Below are positions 16,104 to 24,881 of a stretch of 64,000 nt of DNA, in pieces. The DNA lies in the NCBI GenBank assembly GCA_002375995.1, contig DFNI01000037.1:3489-67488 (forward strand), read 5' to 3'. Position 1 is the stretch's first letter. Each line of letters opens with the position of its first letter. The DNA comes from Acetothermia bacterium UBA3571. GTDB lineage: Bacteria > Bipolaricaulota > Bipolaricaulia > Bipolaricaulales > Bipolaricaulaceae. The position numbers and the translations under genes were made by a program. Below the pieces are notes generated by a model. It was not told where the DNA came from, did not search any database, and saw only the letters and a program-made list of their open reading frames with translations.

Positions 16104-17243
16104 TCACTGAAGGAACTGGGCGAAGCGGGAAAACCCACCCAGGGTCTTGAGGGCCCTAAGCCCTAAAGGCCAAAGATGCGGTGCCCGCCGCAGTTCCACC
16201 AGGATCCGCGAGGGACGGTCCATATCCCCGCGGGTAAGCAAGAACTTCCCCAGCTCCGGGACGCGAAGGAGGGAGACCAAATAGTCGAGCTCTGCAGGGG
16301 AAAGGTCCAGATAAGCCCGGCGTGCCCGGAGGGCGAATTCTATCTCTCTTCCGAGCTCTCCCCTCCACGCCCTCTCATATTCCGCCTGCCTCCCCTCGGA
16401 TAGCAACCTCCCCAGGAGCTTGGCCGCAAGGCCGCCGTAATAGAGCCCTCCCCCCGTCAAGGGCTTCGTCTGGGCCGCTGCGTCCCCCACCAGGAACACC
16501 CTTTCCGTCGCGGTGCTGGGTGGTGGGCCCAGGGGGATCAAGCCCCCGGAGATGCGGACGACTCGGGACTCGGGGAATTCTCGCAAGAGCAGTGACTTAA
16601 GGTGCTCGTAACCCTTTCCTCCGCGATGTGTCACCACCCCTACCCGCAGGAGCTCCCCCGTCGGGACGGCCCAGGCGAAGAAACCCGGGGCGATGGCGGG
16701 GTCCAAGAAGATCTCCGCGTGTCCCGGATACCGGGGCTCGGCCTCGACTTCCGCTTGATATCCAACGAGGAGCTCTCCCGGGGGAGCTAGGCCAGCCCAG
16801 CGGGCAACCCCGCTCAGCGCTCCATCTGCCCCCACCAAGAACTCTGGTGCGAGCTTCTCCCTGGAGGTGATCAGGAGAGAGTGATCCCAGCCATCGGCCG
16901 AGATCCCTTCCCAGACCGCAGCCCCTGCTTCCCGGGCCTCGTTCCGCAGGTACCTGTCCAACCCCACCCGGTCGAGGACAAGCGCCTTGGGCGAATCAGC
17001 GGTGAGGACGGCACGTGTCCCTTGCGGTCCGTGTACCACTACCCCCACCAGCCGCTGCAGCACCAATTCTTCCGGGATCCCCAGCTCTTCCCGCGCCCTA
17101 AGGGAAATGACGCCGGCGCAGCGAAGCGGAGCGTTCGGCGCGCGCTCGAGGAGAACCACTTTGAGGCCACCCCGCGCCGCCTCCCGGGCCACGATGGAGC
17201 CCGCAGGTCCTCCTCCCACCACAGCCACATCCACTCGGAGCAC
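16104..17243 (-). CDS. Geranylgeranyl reductase family flavoprotein
   Basis: A 379-residue FAD-dependent oxidoreductase. The N-terminal dinucleotide-binding motif VAVVGGGPAGSIVAREAA is followed by LLERAPNAPLRCAGVIS, a typical cysteine-containing segment of the geranylgeranyl reductase family. The second FAD motif VFLVGDAAAQTKPLTGGGLYYGG is characteristic. Family members saturate double bonds of isoprenoid chains (lipids, quinones, carotenoid precursors); the substrate here cannot be told. The start is GTG 17243, with a weak AGGATGGG upstream. It is transcribed divergently from the CaCA antiporter, and no isoprenoid genes are adjacent. Confidence 0.87.
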   Translation of the reverse strand: MLRVDVAVVGGGPAGSIVAREAARGGLKVVLLERAPNAPLRCAGVISLRAREELGIPEELVLQRLVGVVVHGPQGTRAVLTADSPKALVLDRVGLDRYLRNEAREAGAAVWEGISADGWDHSLLITSREKLAPEFLVGADGALSGVARWAGLAPPGELLVGYQAEVEAEPRYPGHAEIFLDPAIAPGFFAWAVPTGELLRVGVVTHRGGKGYEHLKSLLLREFPESRVVRISGGLIPLGPPPSTATERVFLVGDAAAQTKPLTGGGLYYGGLAAKLLGRLLSEGRQAEYERAWRGELGREIEFALRARRAYLDLSPAELDYLVSLLRVPELGKFLLTRGDMDRPSRILVELRRAPHLWPLGLRALKTLGGFSRFAQFLQ

Positions 17244-17415
17244 GAACCCATCCTATCCCCGTTGCCTCTGCCAAGCCAGGGCCGCAAACGGGGAATGTCC
17301 GCGGAGCCGTAACGTCACATTGGTAGGGGTGGCGAATTTATCGGCGCGGGGGTTTGCGGTTAAACTTGAGCGAATTCACACAGGGAGCACCTCATTTTTT
17401 CCAAGGAGGGAGGGA

Positions 17416-18411
17416 GTGCTCGTTCAGTGGGGGATATTCGGCCTTTCGGCCCTGGCGGTGATCATCGCCGGGTATAAGCTCGCCCAATATGGGGACGAGA
17501 TCGGCGAGGCCACAGGGATAGAGCGGGCCTGGATCGGGATGCTCCTTTTAGCCACCGTAACTTCTCTCCCGGAGCTCGCCACCACCGTGACCGCGGGAGC
17601 CATCTCAGCCCCAGAGATCGCATTGGGAAACATCTTCGGCAGTAACCTCTTCAACATGGCCCTCATCGCCGTAATGGAGGCCATTTCCTTCTGGATCCTC
17701 CGCCAGCGCGATTTACCTCCGCTTCTTTCCCACGTGGGAGGGGATCAGCTCCTTTACGCCGCCGCGGCCATCGTGCTCTCTTCCTTGGGTATTGTGGGGA
17801 TTAGCTTCGCCAGCGGCCGCGAGTTTTTGGGAATGGGGCCGGTAAGTTGGATCATCCTCCTCTTTTACCCTTTGAGCGTCTGGGCCCTTTACCGGCCCCA
17901 AGAAGGGACGGAGCGGGCGGAAAAGCACCCCGGGGAAGCAGTGAGACCGCTTCTTAAGTTCGCCCTGGCGGGGACGGTGGTGGTGGTGGCGGGGATGTAC
18001 CTCGCCCGCACCGGGAAGGAGATCTCTCAAGCAACCCGCCTCACCGGGACCTTCATGGGCGCCATCTTCATCGCCGCCAGCACCTCCCTGCCCGAGCTCA
18101 TGTCCTGCATCGGGGCGCTCCGGATACGTTCCTTCGACCTTCTTGTGGGAAACCTCTTTGGGTCCAACATGTTCAACGTCTTTACCATCCCGTTCGCGGA
18201 TCTAGCCTATCGAGGCGCCCTCCTTCCCGCGGGATCCCTCAGCCAGGTGGCGGTGGCGGCGCTGAGCATCGTGCTCATGGCGGTGGCGGCCTTCGGAATC
18301 CAGCGCCGCTCCCACCGGCGCTTCTTGGGCTTGGGTTATGAAGCGTGGGGGATCCTGGGGGGGTATTTGTTGGCCGTTTACGTCCTCTTTGCTCGGGGTA
18401 TCGAATTCTGA
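17416..18411 (+). CDS. CaCA family sodium/calcium exchanger-like antiporter
   Basis: A 331-residue inner-membrane antiporter with about ten hydrophobic helices in two homologous halves. Each half has the alpha-repeat signature: ATVTSLPELATTVTAG with GNIFGSNLFN in the first, AASTSLPELMSCIGALR with GNLFGSNMFN in the second. These acidic residues bind the cation in the family. GTG 17416 is chosen because AAGGAGGG lies just upstream and the first helix begins directly after; the frame is open further upstream but has no membrane sequence there. The exact ion (Ca2+, or another divalent cation, against Na+ or H+) is not determined. Confidence 0.9.
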   Translation: MLVQWGIFGLSALAVIIAGYKLAQYGDEIGEATGIERAWIGMLLLATVTSLPELATTVTAGAISAPEIALGNIFGSNLFNMALIAVMEAISFWILRQRDLPPLLSHVGGDQLLYAAAAIVLSSLGIVGISFASGREFLGMGPVSWIILLFYPLSVWALYRPQEGTERAEKHPGEAVRPLLKFALAGTVVVVAGMYLARTGKEISQATRLTGTFMGAIFIAASTSLPELMSCIGALRIRSFDLLVGNLFGSNMFNVFTIPFADLAYRGALLPAGSLSQVAVAALSIVLMAVAAFGIQRRSHRRFLGLGYEAWGILGGYLLAVYVLFARGIEF

Positions 18412-18477
18412 CCGAACTCCCCCGACGCAGGTGCGCCATTTCCTTGGGCGCGCGTTGTAGGGCGATACGCTACATCC

Positions 18478-19380
18478 ATGCGCGGATGGATCGTGGTGGC
18501 GACGATTTCCTTCGGTGTCCTATCCTTGGCGGCGGGGTTGAAGATCGGGCCGTACGAGGTGGAATGGGGAGAGGTGGAGCGCGATGGGTTACAGCTCCAA
18601 TACGTAGCGGTGGGGCGTGGAGGGGAGGAGCTCCTTCGCTTCGAGGACGCGTGGGTGCGGATCGATCCCTTGAGCGGGCGCGATATTACCGGCGAGGGGA
18701 ACCCAGACCTCGTCGTTTTCTCCTATTGGGGCGGAGCCCACTGCTGTATCCAAGCCCGGGTGGTGGACCTCGGGCCGGTGCCGCGGGTGATCCCGGCGGG
18801 GGCGCCCTCCAACTGCGGCGGGGACTTTCAGGACCTGGACGGCGACGGCGTCTTCGAATATCTCACCTGTGACGACACCTTTGTTTACCTCTTCTGTCCA
18901 TATGCCACCTCCCCCGTGTCCCCCGCGATCTTCCGGTACGAGCCTGGAGAGGGGTACGTCCCCGCGGGATACCTATTCCCCGGTTACTTCGAGCAGGCCA
19001 TCGCCCAGGGACGCGAGATCGCCCGGGAACACGGTCCCGGGGAGCTGGGGGAATGGGACGGAACGGAGAAATGTTCCGCCCTCTTGGCAATCCTCCCCCT
19101 CCTCCACGCGGGGAGGGTCACCGAGGCCTGCCAAGCCCTGCGGGAGTATTACTCTGGCTCCGACCGTGAAGCTTTCTGGGGTGAGATCCTGGATGATCTG
19201 GCGGGAGACCCCTATTTCCCGGACCCACTGGTGCTCCGCTTGCGGGAGCTTCCTCAGGGTTGCCCCGGAGCACGGCCGGGTGTAAAAATGAGATGCAACT
19301 TCATAAATGGCGGTGATCCCGATGCGCACTTTGATAGCTTTGCTCCTTTTGGTGACAGGCCTCGCGGCGGCGGGGGCTGA
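18478..19380 (+). CDS. Secreted protein of unknown function
   Basis: A 300-residue protein with a signal sequence (MRGWIVVATISFGVLSLAAG). Residues 60-135 contain VCBS/FG-GAP-like acidic turns: ITGEGNPDLVVFSYWG and FQDLDGDGVFEYLTCDDTF, the latter a probable Ca2+-binding loop. Cysteines in GGAHCCIQ, SNCGG and LTCDD may form disulfides. The C-terminus overlaps the beginning of znuA by about 60 bp, so the two may be co-transcribed, although the last 25 residues look non-conserved. No enzymatic family is recognised. Confidence 0.7.
   Translation: MRGWIVVATISFGVLSLAAGLKIGPYEVEWGEVERDGLQLQYVAVGRGGEELLRFEDAWVRIDPLSGRDITGEGNPDLVVFSYWGGAHCCIQARVVDLGPVPRVIPAGAPSNCGGDFQDLDGDGVFEYLTCDDTFVYLFCPYATSPVSPAIFRYEPGEGYVPAGYLFPGYFEQAIAQGREIAREHGPGELGEWDGTEKCSALLAILPLLHAGRVTEACQALREYYSGSDREAFWGEILDDLAGDPYFPDPLVLRLRELPQGCPGARPGVKMRCNFINGGDPDAHFDSFAPFGDRPRGGGG
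19288..19304. promoter_or_regulatory. Candidate metal-regulator operator upstream of znuA
   Basis: ATGAGATGCAACTTCAT is an imperfect dyad (ATGA..T...A..TCAT) ending 17 bp before the znuA ATG at 19322 and lying inside the 3' end of the preceding gene. Its place suits a Fur/Zur/DtxR-type repressor site, but the match to any known consensus is not established. Confidence 0.3.
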
Positions 19381-20152
19381 ACTCAAGGTGGCGGTCAGCA
19401 TCCCCCCGCTTCTGGACTTCGTGCGAGAAGTGGGAGGGGATAGGGTGGAGGTGGAATTGCTCGTTCCCCCGGGCGCCGATCCCCATACCTACGAGATCCG
19501 ACCCGCCCAGATGAGGTTCCTGGCCCAGGCCAGGCTCCTTATCGTGGTGGGATTGGGGCTCGAGTGGTGGTTGGAGGACGTGGCCTCCGCTGCCGGAAAT
19601 CCGGACCTCGAAGTGGTGGTGACCTCCACCGGGATCGAGGCCATCGATGGCGATCCCCATGTTTGGCTCGATCCCCTCAACGCGGTGCTTCAAGTGGCGG
19701 CGATCCGGGATGCCCTGATCCGGGCTGACCCCGCGGGAAGGCTTACTTATGAGATCAACGCCGCCCGCTATATCTCCCGGATCCTGGCCCTCCACGAGGA
19801 GATAAGGGAAAAGATAAGTTCCTGGACACACAGGGAGTTCGTGGCCCTGCACGGGGCGTGGGCGTACTTCGCCCGCCGCTACGGCCTGAAGCAGCTGGCG
19901 GTGATCGTGCCCCAACCTGGTCGGGAGCCTTCGGCCCGGGAGGTGGCCCGGATAACATCCCTCATCAGGGAGCGAGGGATACGGGCGATCTTCGTGGAGG
20001 TACAGCATCCCCCGAGCGTAGCCGAGCTCATCGCCGCCGAGACCGGTGCCGCCTTGGTCACCCTCGACCCCTTGGGCGGTGTCTCCGGGCGGGAGGATTA
20101 CCTCTCCCTCATGCGCTATAACCTGGAGCAGATGGAAAAGGTTCTGCGATGA
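19322..20152 (+). CDS. znuA: Zinc/manganese ABC transporter substrate-binding protein
   Basis: A 276-residue TroA/ZnuA cluster A-I binding protein with signal peptide (MRTLIALLLLVTGLAAAG). Metal ligands typical of the family are visible: His in ADPHTYEI, His in DPHVWLDPLN, His in ALHGAWAYFARRYGL, and a late aspartate near LVTLDPLGG. It captures the divalent metal outside the membrane for ZnuCB. ATG 19322 starts the signal peptide; an in-frame ATG at 19307 is possible. Its stop overlaps the znuC start by 4 bp. Zn versus Mn specificity is not certain: there is no histidine-rich loop of the sort seen in many ZnuA proteins. Confidence 0.88.
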   Translation: MRTLIALLLLVTGLAAAGAELKVAVSIPPLLDFVREVGGDRVEVELLVPPGADPHTYEIRPAQMRFLAQARLLIVVGLGLEWWLEDVASAAGNPDLEVVVTSTGIEAIDGDPHVWLDPLNAVLQVAAIRDALIRADPAGRLTYEINAARYISRILALHEEIREKISSWTHREFVALHGAWAYFARRYGLKQLAVIVPQPGREPSAREVARITSLIRERGIRAIFVEVQHPPSVAELIAAETGAALVTLDPLGGVSGREDYLSLMRYNLEQMEKVLR

Positions 20153-20943
20153 GACCGGTGGTGGAGCTGGAAGACGTTTGGGTGGAACTCGGGGGTCATA
20201 CCGTCCTCGAGGCCATCACCATGCGAGTGGGGGAAGGAGAGTTTGTGAGTGTGGTGGGGCCCAACGGGGCGGGGAAGACCACGCTCCTCAAAGTGATCCT
20301 CGGGCTCGTCGTGCCCCAGCGTGGAGAGGTGCGGGTCTTCGGGCGGCCTCCCCGGGATCTCGGCCGGGACCGGGCCCGCATAGGATATGTCCCCCAGGTG
20401 GAGGAAGTCGATCTCCGGTTTCCCTTGCGGGTTTTTGACGTGGTCCTCATGGGCCGCTATGGAACATTGGGCTTGGGACGGCGTCCCCGGGGTGAAGATC
20501 GCCGTGCCGCCCTCGAGGCCCTGGAGCTCGTGGGCATTCGAGATCTCGCGGGAAAGCTCATCGGGGAGCTCTCCGGGGGCCAGAGGCAGCGGGCTTTCGT
20601 GGCCCGGGCGTTGGCGGCGAAGCCCAAGCTTTTGCTGCTCGATGAGCCCACCACCGGGGTGGACCCCGCGGCCAGCGAGAGCTTCTATGAACTCCTGCGC
20701 AAGATCCAGGAGACCGGGGTCACCGTCCTCATGGTGACCCACGATGTGGGGGTGGTCTCGCGCTACGTGGACAAAGTGGCTTGCATCAACCGCCGGCTCG
20801 TGGTCCACGGCCGCCCCGAGGAGGTGGTGACCAGCGAGGCCCTGGCGGAGATGTACGGCTGCGCCGCCCTCTTCTTCCACCACGGGCGCATCCCCCACAT
20901 GGTGGTCCGGCCCCACGCCGATTTCCGCAAGGAAGGGACGTGA
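20149..20943 (+). CDS. znuC: Zinc/manganese ABC transporter ATPase
   Basis: A 264-residue ABC ATPase. Walker A is GPNGAGKTT, the signature is LSGGQRQRAFVARAL and Walker B is LLLLDEPTTGVD, with the switch histidine in MVTHDVG. A histidine near the C-terminus (FFHHGRIPH) resembles the tails of ZnuC/MntB proteins. It sits between the binding protein and the permease with 4-bp overlaps on both sides, so the three are translated together. It powers metal import at the inner membrane. Confidence 0.92.
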   Translation: MRPVVELEDVWVELGGHTVLEAITMRVGEGEFVSVVGPNGAGKTTLLKVILGLVVPQRGEVRVFGRPPRDLGRDRARIGYVPQVEEVDLRFPLRVFDVVLMGRYGTLGLGRRPRGEDRRAALEALELVGIRDLAGKLIGELSGGQRQRAFVARALAAKPKLLLLDEPTTGVDPAASESFYELLRKIQETGVTVLMVTHDVGVVSRYVDKVACINRRLVVHGRPEEVVTSEALAEMYGCAALFFHHGRIPHMVVRPHADFRKEGT

Positions 20944-21740
20944 GCCTCCTGGGTTACGTGTTCATGCAGCGTGCCCTCATCGCCGGGGCCCTGATCGGGG
21001 CCACCGCCGGCGCCATCGGGGTCTATGTGGTGCTGCGGGGCTTTTCCTTCATCGGGGCGGGGATCGCCCACGCCGCCTTCGGCGGAGTGGCCATCGCGCT
21101 GCTTTTGGGGATCGACCCTCTTTGGGGGGCGTTGGCCTTCCCCCTTGTCGTCGCCTGGGGGATCGCCTACACCTCCCGGCGGGCCGCCATCAAGGAGGAG
21201 GTGGCGGTGGGGATACTTTTCGCCGCTTCCATGGCCCTGGGGATATTCCTCTTGAGCTTCATCCCGGGCTACCGGGCAGATCTCTTCGGGTACCTCTTCG
21301 GGAACATCCTCGCGGTGAGCTCTCGCGACCTCTTCACGAGCTTTGTCCTGGCGGGGCTCGTGTTCACCGCGATGACGGTGCTTTACAAGGAATTCCTCTT
21401 CGTGACCTTCGATCCCGGGATGGCGGAGGTGTCTGGGCTCCCGGTGGGAGTATTACAAGGCGTGCTCCTTTCTTTGGTGGCCCTCACGGTGGTGCTCTCC
21501 CTCCGGGTGGTGGGCGCGGTGCTTGTGGCCGCGCTCCTCGTGATTCCCGCTGCCACCGCATATCAGGTCGTGCGGAACTTCCACCACCTCCTTCTCTTTT
21601 CCGCGCTGATCGGGGTCGCCGAAGTGGTCGGGGGGCTCATCATCTCCTTTTACTTGGACACCCCTTCAGGGCCCACCATCGTGCTCCTGAGCGCCTCCCT
21701 CTTTGGCTTGGTGATGATTTTGCGCAAGCGTTCCGCATAG
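20940..21740 (+). CDS. znuB: Zinc/manganese ABC transporter permease
   Basis: A 266-residue ABC-3 family permease with about eight membrane helices (YVFMQRALIAGALIGATAGAIG through IVLLSASLFGLVMIL). The signature FSFIGAGIAHAAFGGVAIALL is typical of Zn/Mn permeases. GTG 20940 overlaps the znuC stop (GTGA) and is preceded by GGAAGG, so it is chosen over an earlier in-frame ATG lying inside znuC. It is the last gene of the znuABC unit. Confidence 0.92.
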   Translation: MSLLGYVFMQRALIAGALIGATAGAIGVYVVLRGFSFIGAGIAHAAFGGVAIALLLGIDPLWGALAFPLVVAWGIAYTSRRAAIKEEVAVGILFAASMALGIFLLSFIPGYRADLFGYLFGNILAVSSRDLFTSFVLAGLVFTAMTVLYKEFLFVTFDPGMAEVSGLPVGVLQGVLLSLVALTVVLSLRVVGAVLVAALLVIPAATAYQVVRNFHHLLLFSALIGVAEVVGGLIISFYLDTPSGPTIVLLSASLFGLVMILRKRSA

Positions 21741-21802
21741 TCCCCCTTCCGGGTTCGGGGAGAAAGGATCCTTAACATATAATCGGGCCGGAGGAGGGAT
21801 AA

Positions 21803-22579
21803 ATGGTGAGGCTTTCTTTTTCCTCGCTTGCGTTGCACCTCGAGTCGCCCCTGGCCACGGTGCGGTTCGCCAAGGAGAAAGGATTTCAGGGGGTTGAAAT
21901 CCTGTGTGAGCCCCCATGGCATCCCCGGGCGTGGTCCCCCAGCTTGATGCGGGCGGTGCGGGAGGAGGCCGAAGGGTTGACGCTCTCCCTCCATGCGCCC
22001 ACCGGGGACGTGAACCTCCTTTCCCGTAACCCCGGGGCGCGGACGTTCGCCGAAGGGGAGCTTTCCCGCACCTTGGCCCTGGCCGCTCGGCTCGGGGCGC
22101 GTTACGTGACGGTGCACCTGGGATACCGCTCCACCGGCGCCCCCGGGGAACCCCCCGTGGAGGAGGCCAAGGAGGCCCTGCGCCGGCTCCGCCGCCGGGC
22201 CGAGGACCTGGGCATCGCCCTGTGCCTGGAAAACGATCCTAAGGAGAGGTTCCTCTGTCTTTGGGACCTGAACGAATACCTGCGCTGGCTTGCGGAACTC
22301 GACCTCCCGGGGACCCTAGACCTCGGCCACGCATGGACCGCCCATGGAGGGGAAACGCTGGACCTCATCGAGAAGTGCTCCCCTAGGATTGCGGTGGTCC
22401 ACGTGAGCGACAACCGGGGCGAGCACGACGATCACCTCCCGTTGGGGGAGGGGGTCATCCCGGTGGAGGAAGTGCTTTTGCTCCTTAAGGGGGCTGATCT
22501 TTGGGTGCTGGAGCTTTTTTCCCCGGAGGGGGCGGAGAAGTCCCGCGGGGTGATGGAGGCGCTCCGGGAGGGGATCTGA
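21803..22579 (+). CDS. TIM-barrel sugar phosphate isomerase/epimerase-like protein
   Basis: A 258-residue protein of the AP endonuclease 2 / xylose isomerase-like TIM-barrel superfamily. Probable metal ligands occur in order: LSLHAPTGD, YVTVHLGYR, LCLENDP, TLDLGHAW, VVHVSDNRGEHDDHLPLGEG and a final LELFS. The HVSDN and DDHLPLGEG segments are typical of the group. The natural substrate cannot be told; a DNA-repair role is less likely than sugar metabolism, given the length. A TATAAT hexamer at 21778-21783 and GGAGGAGGG before ATG 21803 suggest it has its own promoter. Confidence 0.82.
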   Translation: MVRLSFSSLALHLESPLATVRFAKEKGFQGVEILCEPPWHPRAWSPSLMRAVREEAEGLTLSLHAPTGDVNLLSRNPGARTFAEGELSRTLALAARLGARYVTVHLGYRSTGAPGEPPVEEAKEALRRLRRRAEDLGIALCLENDPKERFLCLWDLNEYLRWLAELDLPGTLDLGHAWTAHGGETLDLIEKCSPRIAVVHVSDNRGEHDDHLPLGEGVIPVEEVLLLLKGADLWVLELFSPEGAEKSRGVMEALREGI

Positions 22580-22580
22580 A

Positions 22581-22610
22581 TTGAAGGGCCGCGGGGTCGG
22601 TGGCTATAAT
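22581..22610 (+). promoter_or_regulatory. Predicted sigma-70-type promoter of the polynucleotide kinase gene
   Basis: TTGAAG (22581-22586), an 18-bp spacer and TATAAT (22605-22610) form a good promoter directly after the stop codon of the preceding gene. The predicted start near 22617 places the hairpin at 22621-22690 at the very 5' end of the transcript. Confidence 0.65.
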
Positions 22611-22620
22611 TTAGGTGCTC

Positions 22621-22690
22621 CCCCTTCCGCCCCGGCATTGTGTGCCCACCCATCCCGCCGCACGCCTCACCTCCCCCGGGGCGGAAGGGG
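22621..22690 (+). promoter_or_regulatory. Large hairpin in the 5' leader of the Clp1/Grc3-like gene
   Basis: CCCCTTCCGCCCCGG (22621-22635) is the perfect 15-bp reverse complement of 22676-22690. The 40-nt loop is C-rich and G-poor, and CTTTT follows the stem. It begins about 4 nt after the predicted transcription start and ends 17 nt before the ATG at 22708. It could be an attenuator, a protective 5' stem, or a processing substrate for the encoded RNA/DNA kinase. Confidence 0.6.
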
Positions 22691-22707
22691 CTTTTCCTCC
22701 CAGGGCC

Positions 22708-23688
22708 ATGAGGATTGATCGCCAGGGGACCGCGGAGGAAGTGGCGGCTTTTGTTGCCGAACGTGTTCCCCCGGACGGGTGTGTGGTCCTCATCGGCGGA
22801 GTGGACGCGGGCAAGACCACCTTGGCCCGGGCCTTGCACCGTCTGCTGGGGGGGGAAGTGGTGGACGCTGATCTGGGGCAATCCACCATCGGCTCCCCCA
22901 CCGCCATCACCCTGGGCACCTACGATGGGGGGATGCGGGACGGCTACTTCGTGGGCGATACCACTCCCCGGGGCCACCTGGTCCTCGCCCTGTGCGGGGC
23001 CCTGCGCATGGCCCGGCGCGCCAGACGCCCCCTGGTGGTGGATACCGACGGCTACATTGCCGGGAACGCCGGCCGCTCTTATAAGCTCGCCCTTATCGAA
23101 GCACTGGATCCGGATTTAGTGGTCCTCCTCCCCAAAGGCATGGAGCTTGAGCTTTTGCGGCTCTCCTGCGAAGCCGAAACGGTTTGTGTGCGGGTTTCGG
23201 GGGTGCGCCAAAAGACCCGGGAGGAGCGGATCAACGCTCGAGAGGCCAACTTCCGTGCCGAGTTCGCCCGCTGCCGGGAGGTAGAGGTCCCCTGGGAGGC
23301 GATAAGGTGGCGGGGGACGCTGCTCGGGTTAGGGGAGCCTGTGGATCCCAACACCTTCTCCAAGATGTTGGGTTGTGAGGTGCTCTACGCCCGACGGGTA
23401 GGGAACGAGGCCATCGCGGTGGTGGACGGCCGGCCGCTTTCCGCCGGCGCGGTGAAGGCGTTTTGGGGTCTAGAGGAGCTTTATCTGATCCCGAAGACCT
23501 ATCTGGACGATAGGCTCATCGGCTGCTTCCGCGGGGGGAAGTTCGTGGGCTTGGGAAGGGTATCTCGGGCCACGCCGGAAAAGCTGGTCCTCTCCGTCCC
23601 CCAGGGAGAAGTCCCGGAGGCAATCCAACCGGGGTGTCTGCGCATCACCGCTTCAGGAAGGGAGCTGGGGCGCTCCCTCCTTCCCTGA
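22708..23688 (+). CDS. Clp1/Grc3-type polynucleotide 5'-hydroxyl kinase
   Basis: A 326-residue P-loop protein. Walker A is LIGGVDAGKTTLAR and is followed by the Clp1/Grc3 family segment VVDADLGQSTIGSPTAITLG (conserved Asp and Gln). Further family-like parts are LVVDTDGYIAGNAGRSYKLALIEAL and LVVLLPKGMELELL. A C-terminal beta domain (SKMLGCEVLYARRVG ... GRVSRATPEKL) resembles that of Clp1/Nol9 proteins. Family members phosphorylate 5'-OH ends of RNA or DNA using ATP or GTP. ATG 22708 is the first codon of the conserved region. The 3' end overlaps the convergent MFS gene by 36 bp. Confidence 0.82.
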   Translation: MRIDRQGTAEEVAAFVAERVPPDGCVVLIGGVDAGKTTLARALHRLLGGEVVDADLGQSTIGSPTAITLGTYDGGMRDGYFVGDTTPRGHLVLALCGALRMARRARRPLVVDTDGYIAGNAGRSYKLALIEALDPDLVVLLPKGMELELLRLSCEAETVCVRVSGVRQKTREERINAREANFRAEFARCREVEVPWEAIRWRGTLLGLGEPVDPNTFSKMLGCEVLYARRVGNEAIAVVDGRPLSAGAVKAFWGLEELYLIPKTYLDDRLIGCFRGGKFVGLGRVSRATPEKLVLSVPQGEVPEAIQPGCLRITASGRELGRSLLP

Positions 23689-24876
23689 TCCGCTCCGCAG
23701 GAAACCCACGCAGGCCGCGAAGGACATGGAGGCGATGATTCCCCACAGGGGCCGGGGATCATGGGGGAAGAGGTCCAAAAGCACCCCTCCGATGAGAGGG
23801 CCGGCCGACCAGCCGAAGGACTCTGCCAACCCCCAAAGGCCCATGTAGCGGCCGCGCTCCGCCGGGGAGGCAAGATGCGCCACCACCGCCAAGGCCGCGG
23901 GCATGAACACTATTTCCCCCAGCGTGGCAACGCCCACTGCTCCCAGAAGGGCCGCGAAGGTGTGTAACCAACCCATGGAAAGGTAGCCAGCCCCGTAAAG
24001 GAACGCCCCCAAAGCCAGAACCCGCCGACGGGATCGGTGCTCCAGGGCCCGGGCAAGGGGATACTGCAGTGCTACCACCAAAAGCCCGTTCAGCGTCAAC
24101 ATCCCCCCGAAGTGGGCTGTGGAGAGACCCAACCGGTCGACGACGAACACCGAGAGGGTGGAGACGAGCTGCCCCATCACCAAAAGGACGAGGAGCGAAA
24201 GCCCGATAAACCTCCGGAACCCAGGATCCCGCAACGAGGCGAACACTTCAGCAAACCCCGTACGTTCGGCGCGCTTTCTCCCCAGGGATTCGCGCAAGAA
24301 CAAAAGGGCCACACTTAGACACAGCGCCGATACGGTTGCGGTCAAAAGGAACAGGGCCTGGTATGGCAGGAAGGTCTTGAGGAACCCGCCCACCGAAGGG
24401 CCCAAGGCCCACCCCACGTTGGCCCCCACACGCAGGATCCCATAGGCCCTCATCCGCTCTTCTTCCGTGGAGAGATCCGCCACCATGGCTGTGGCCGCCG
24501 GCATCGCGAAAGCACCGGAAAACCGGACCCCAAGATATAAAAAGGCGATGAAAATCACCCAAAGATCGAAATGCACGGCTGCAGAAAGTCCGAGGAACAA
24601 AAGCACCCGTAAAGTGAGGGCTCCCAGGAGAACCGGGCGTCTCCCCAGCCGGTCCGAGAGCTCCCCACCCGCCACCCGGGCCACCGCGCTCACCGCCGCC
24701 GAGCCCAACATGATCGTCCCCACAAGCCCCATGGGGACGCCACGGTCCTGGTAGAGGTAGAGGGAGAGAAAAGGAAGGGAGAGGGCAAAGCCGGCCCCGG
24801 TGAGGAGCTGGACCGTGATCAGGGGCCAAAGCTTGAGGAGGAGCTTTCTCTCCGTGTGAAGGGCCCTGGCGCGCAT
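23653..24876 (-). CDS. Major facilitator superfamily transporter
   Basis: A 407-residue inner-membrane protein with about twelve helices. The first cytoplasmic loop carries the MFS motif GGELSDRLGRRPVLLGAL, and the family arginine-rich loop recurs mid-protein (RALEHRSRRRVLALG). The profile resembles drug:H+ antiporter-like exporters, but the substrate is unknown. ATG 24876 is chosen because it lies just after the DUF554 stop and starts the cytoplasmic N-terminus; GAGGGGG abuts it. It is probably co-transcribed with DUF554. Confidence 0.83.
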   Translation of the reverse strand: MRARALHTERKLLLKLWPLITVQLLTGAGFALSLPFLSLYLYQDRGVPMGLVGTIMLGSAAVSAVARVAGGELSDRLGRRPVLLGALTLRVLLFLGLSAAVHFDLWVIFIAFLYLGVRFSGAFAMPAATAMVADLSTEEERMRAYGILRVGANVGWALGPSVGGFLKTFLPYQALFLLTATVSALCLSVALLFLRESLGRKRAERTGFAEVFASLRDPGFRRFIGLSLLVLLVMGQLVSTLSVFVVDRLGLSTAHFGGMLTLNGLLVVALQYPLARALEHRSRRRVLALGAFLYGAGYLSMGWLHTFAALLGAVGVATLGEIVFMPAALAVVAHLASPAERGRYMGLWGLAESFGWSAGPLIGGVLLDLFPHDPRPLWGIIASMSFAACVGFLRSGSGKEGAPQLPS

Positions 24877-24881
24877 CCCCC

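Noticed and set aside
22621..22690. Leader hairpin as a signal recognition particle RNA
   Set aside because: The minus strand has some G-rich similarity to the 3' side of 4.5S RNA, but the conserved GGAA-tetraloop domain with its AGCAG asymmetric loop is absent on both strands.
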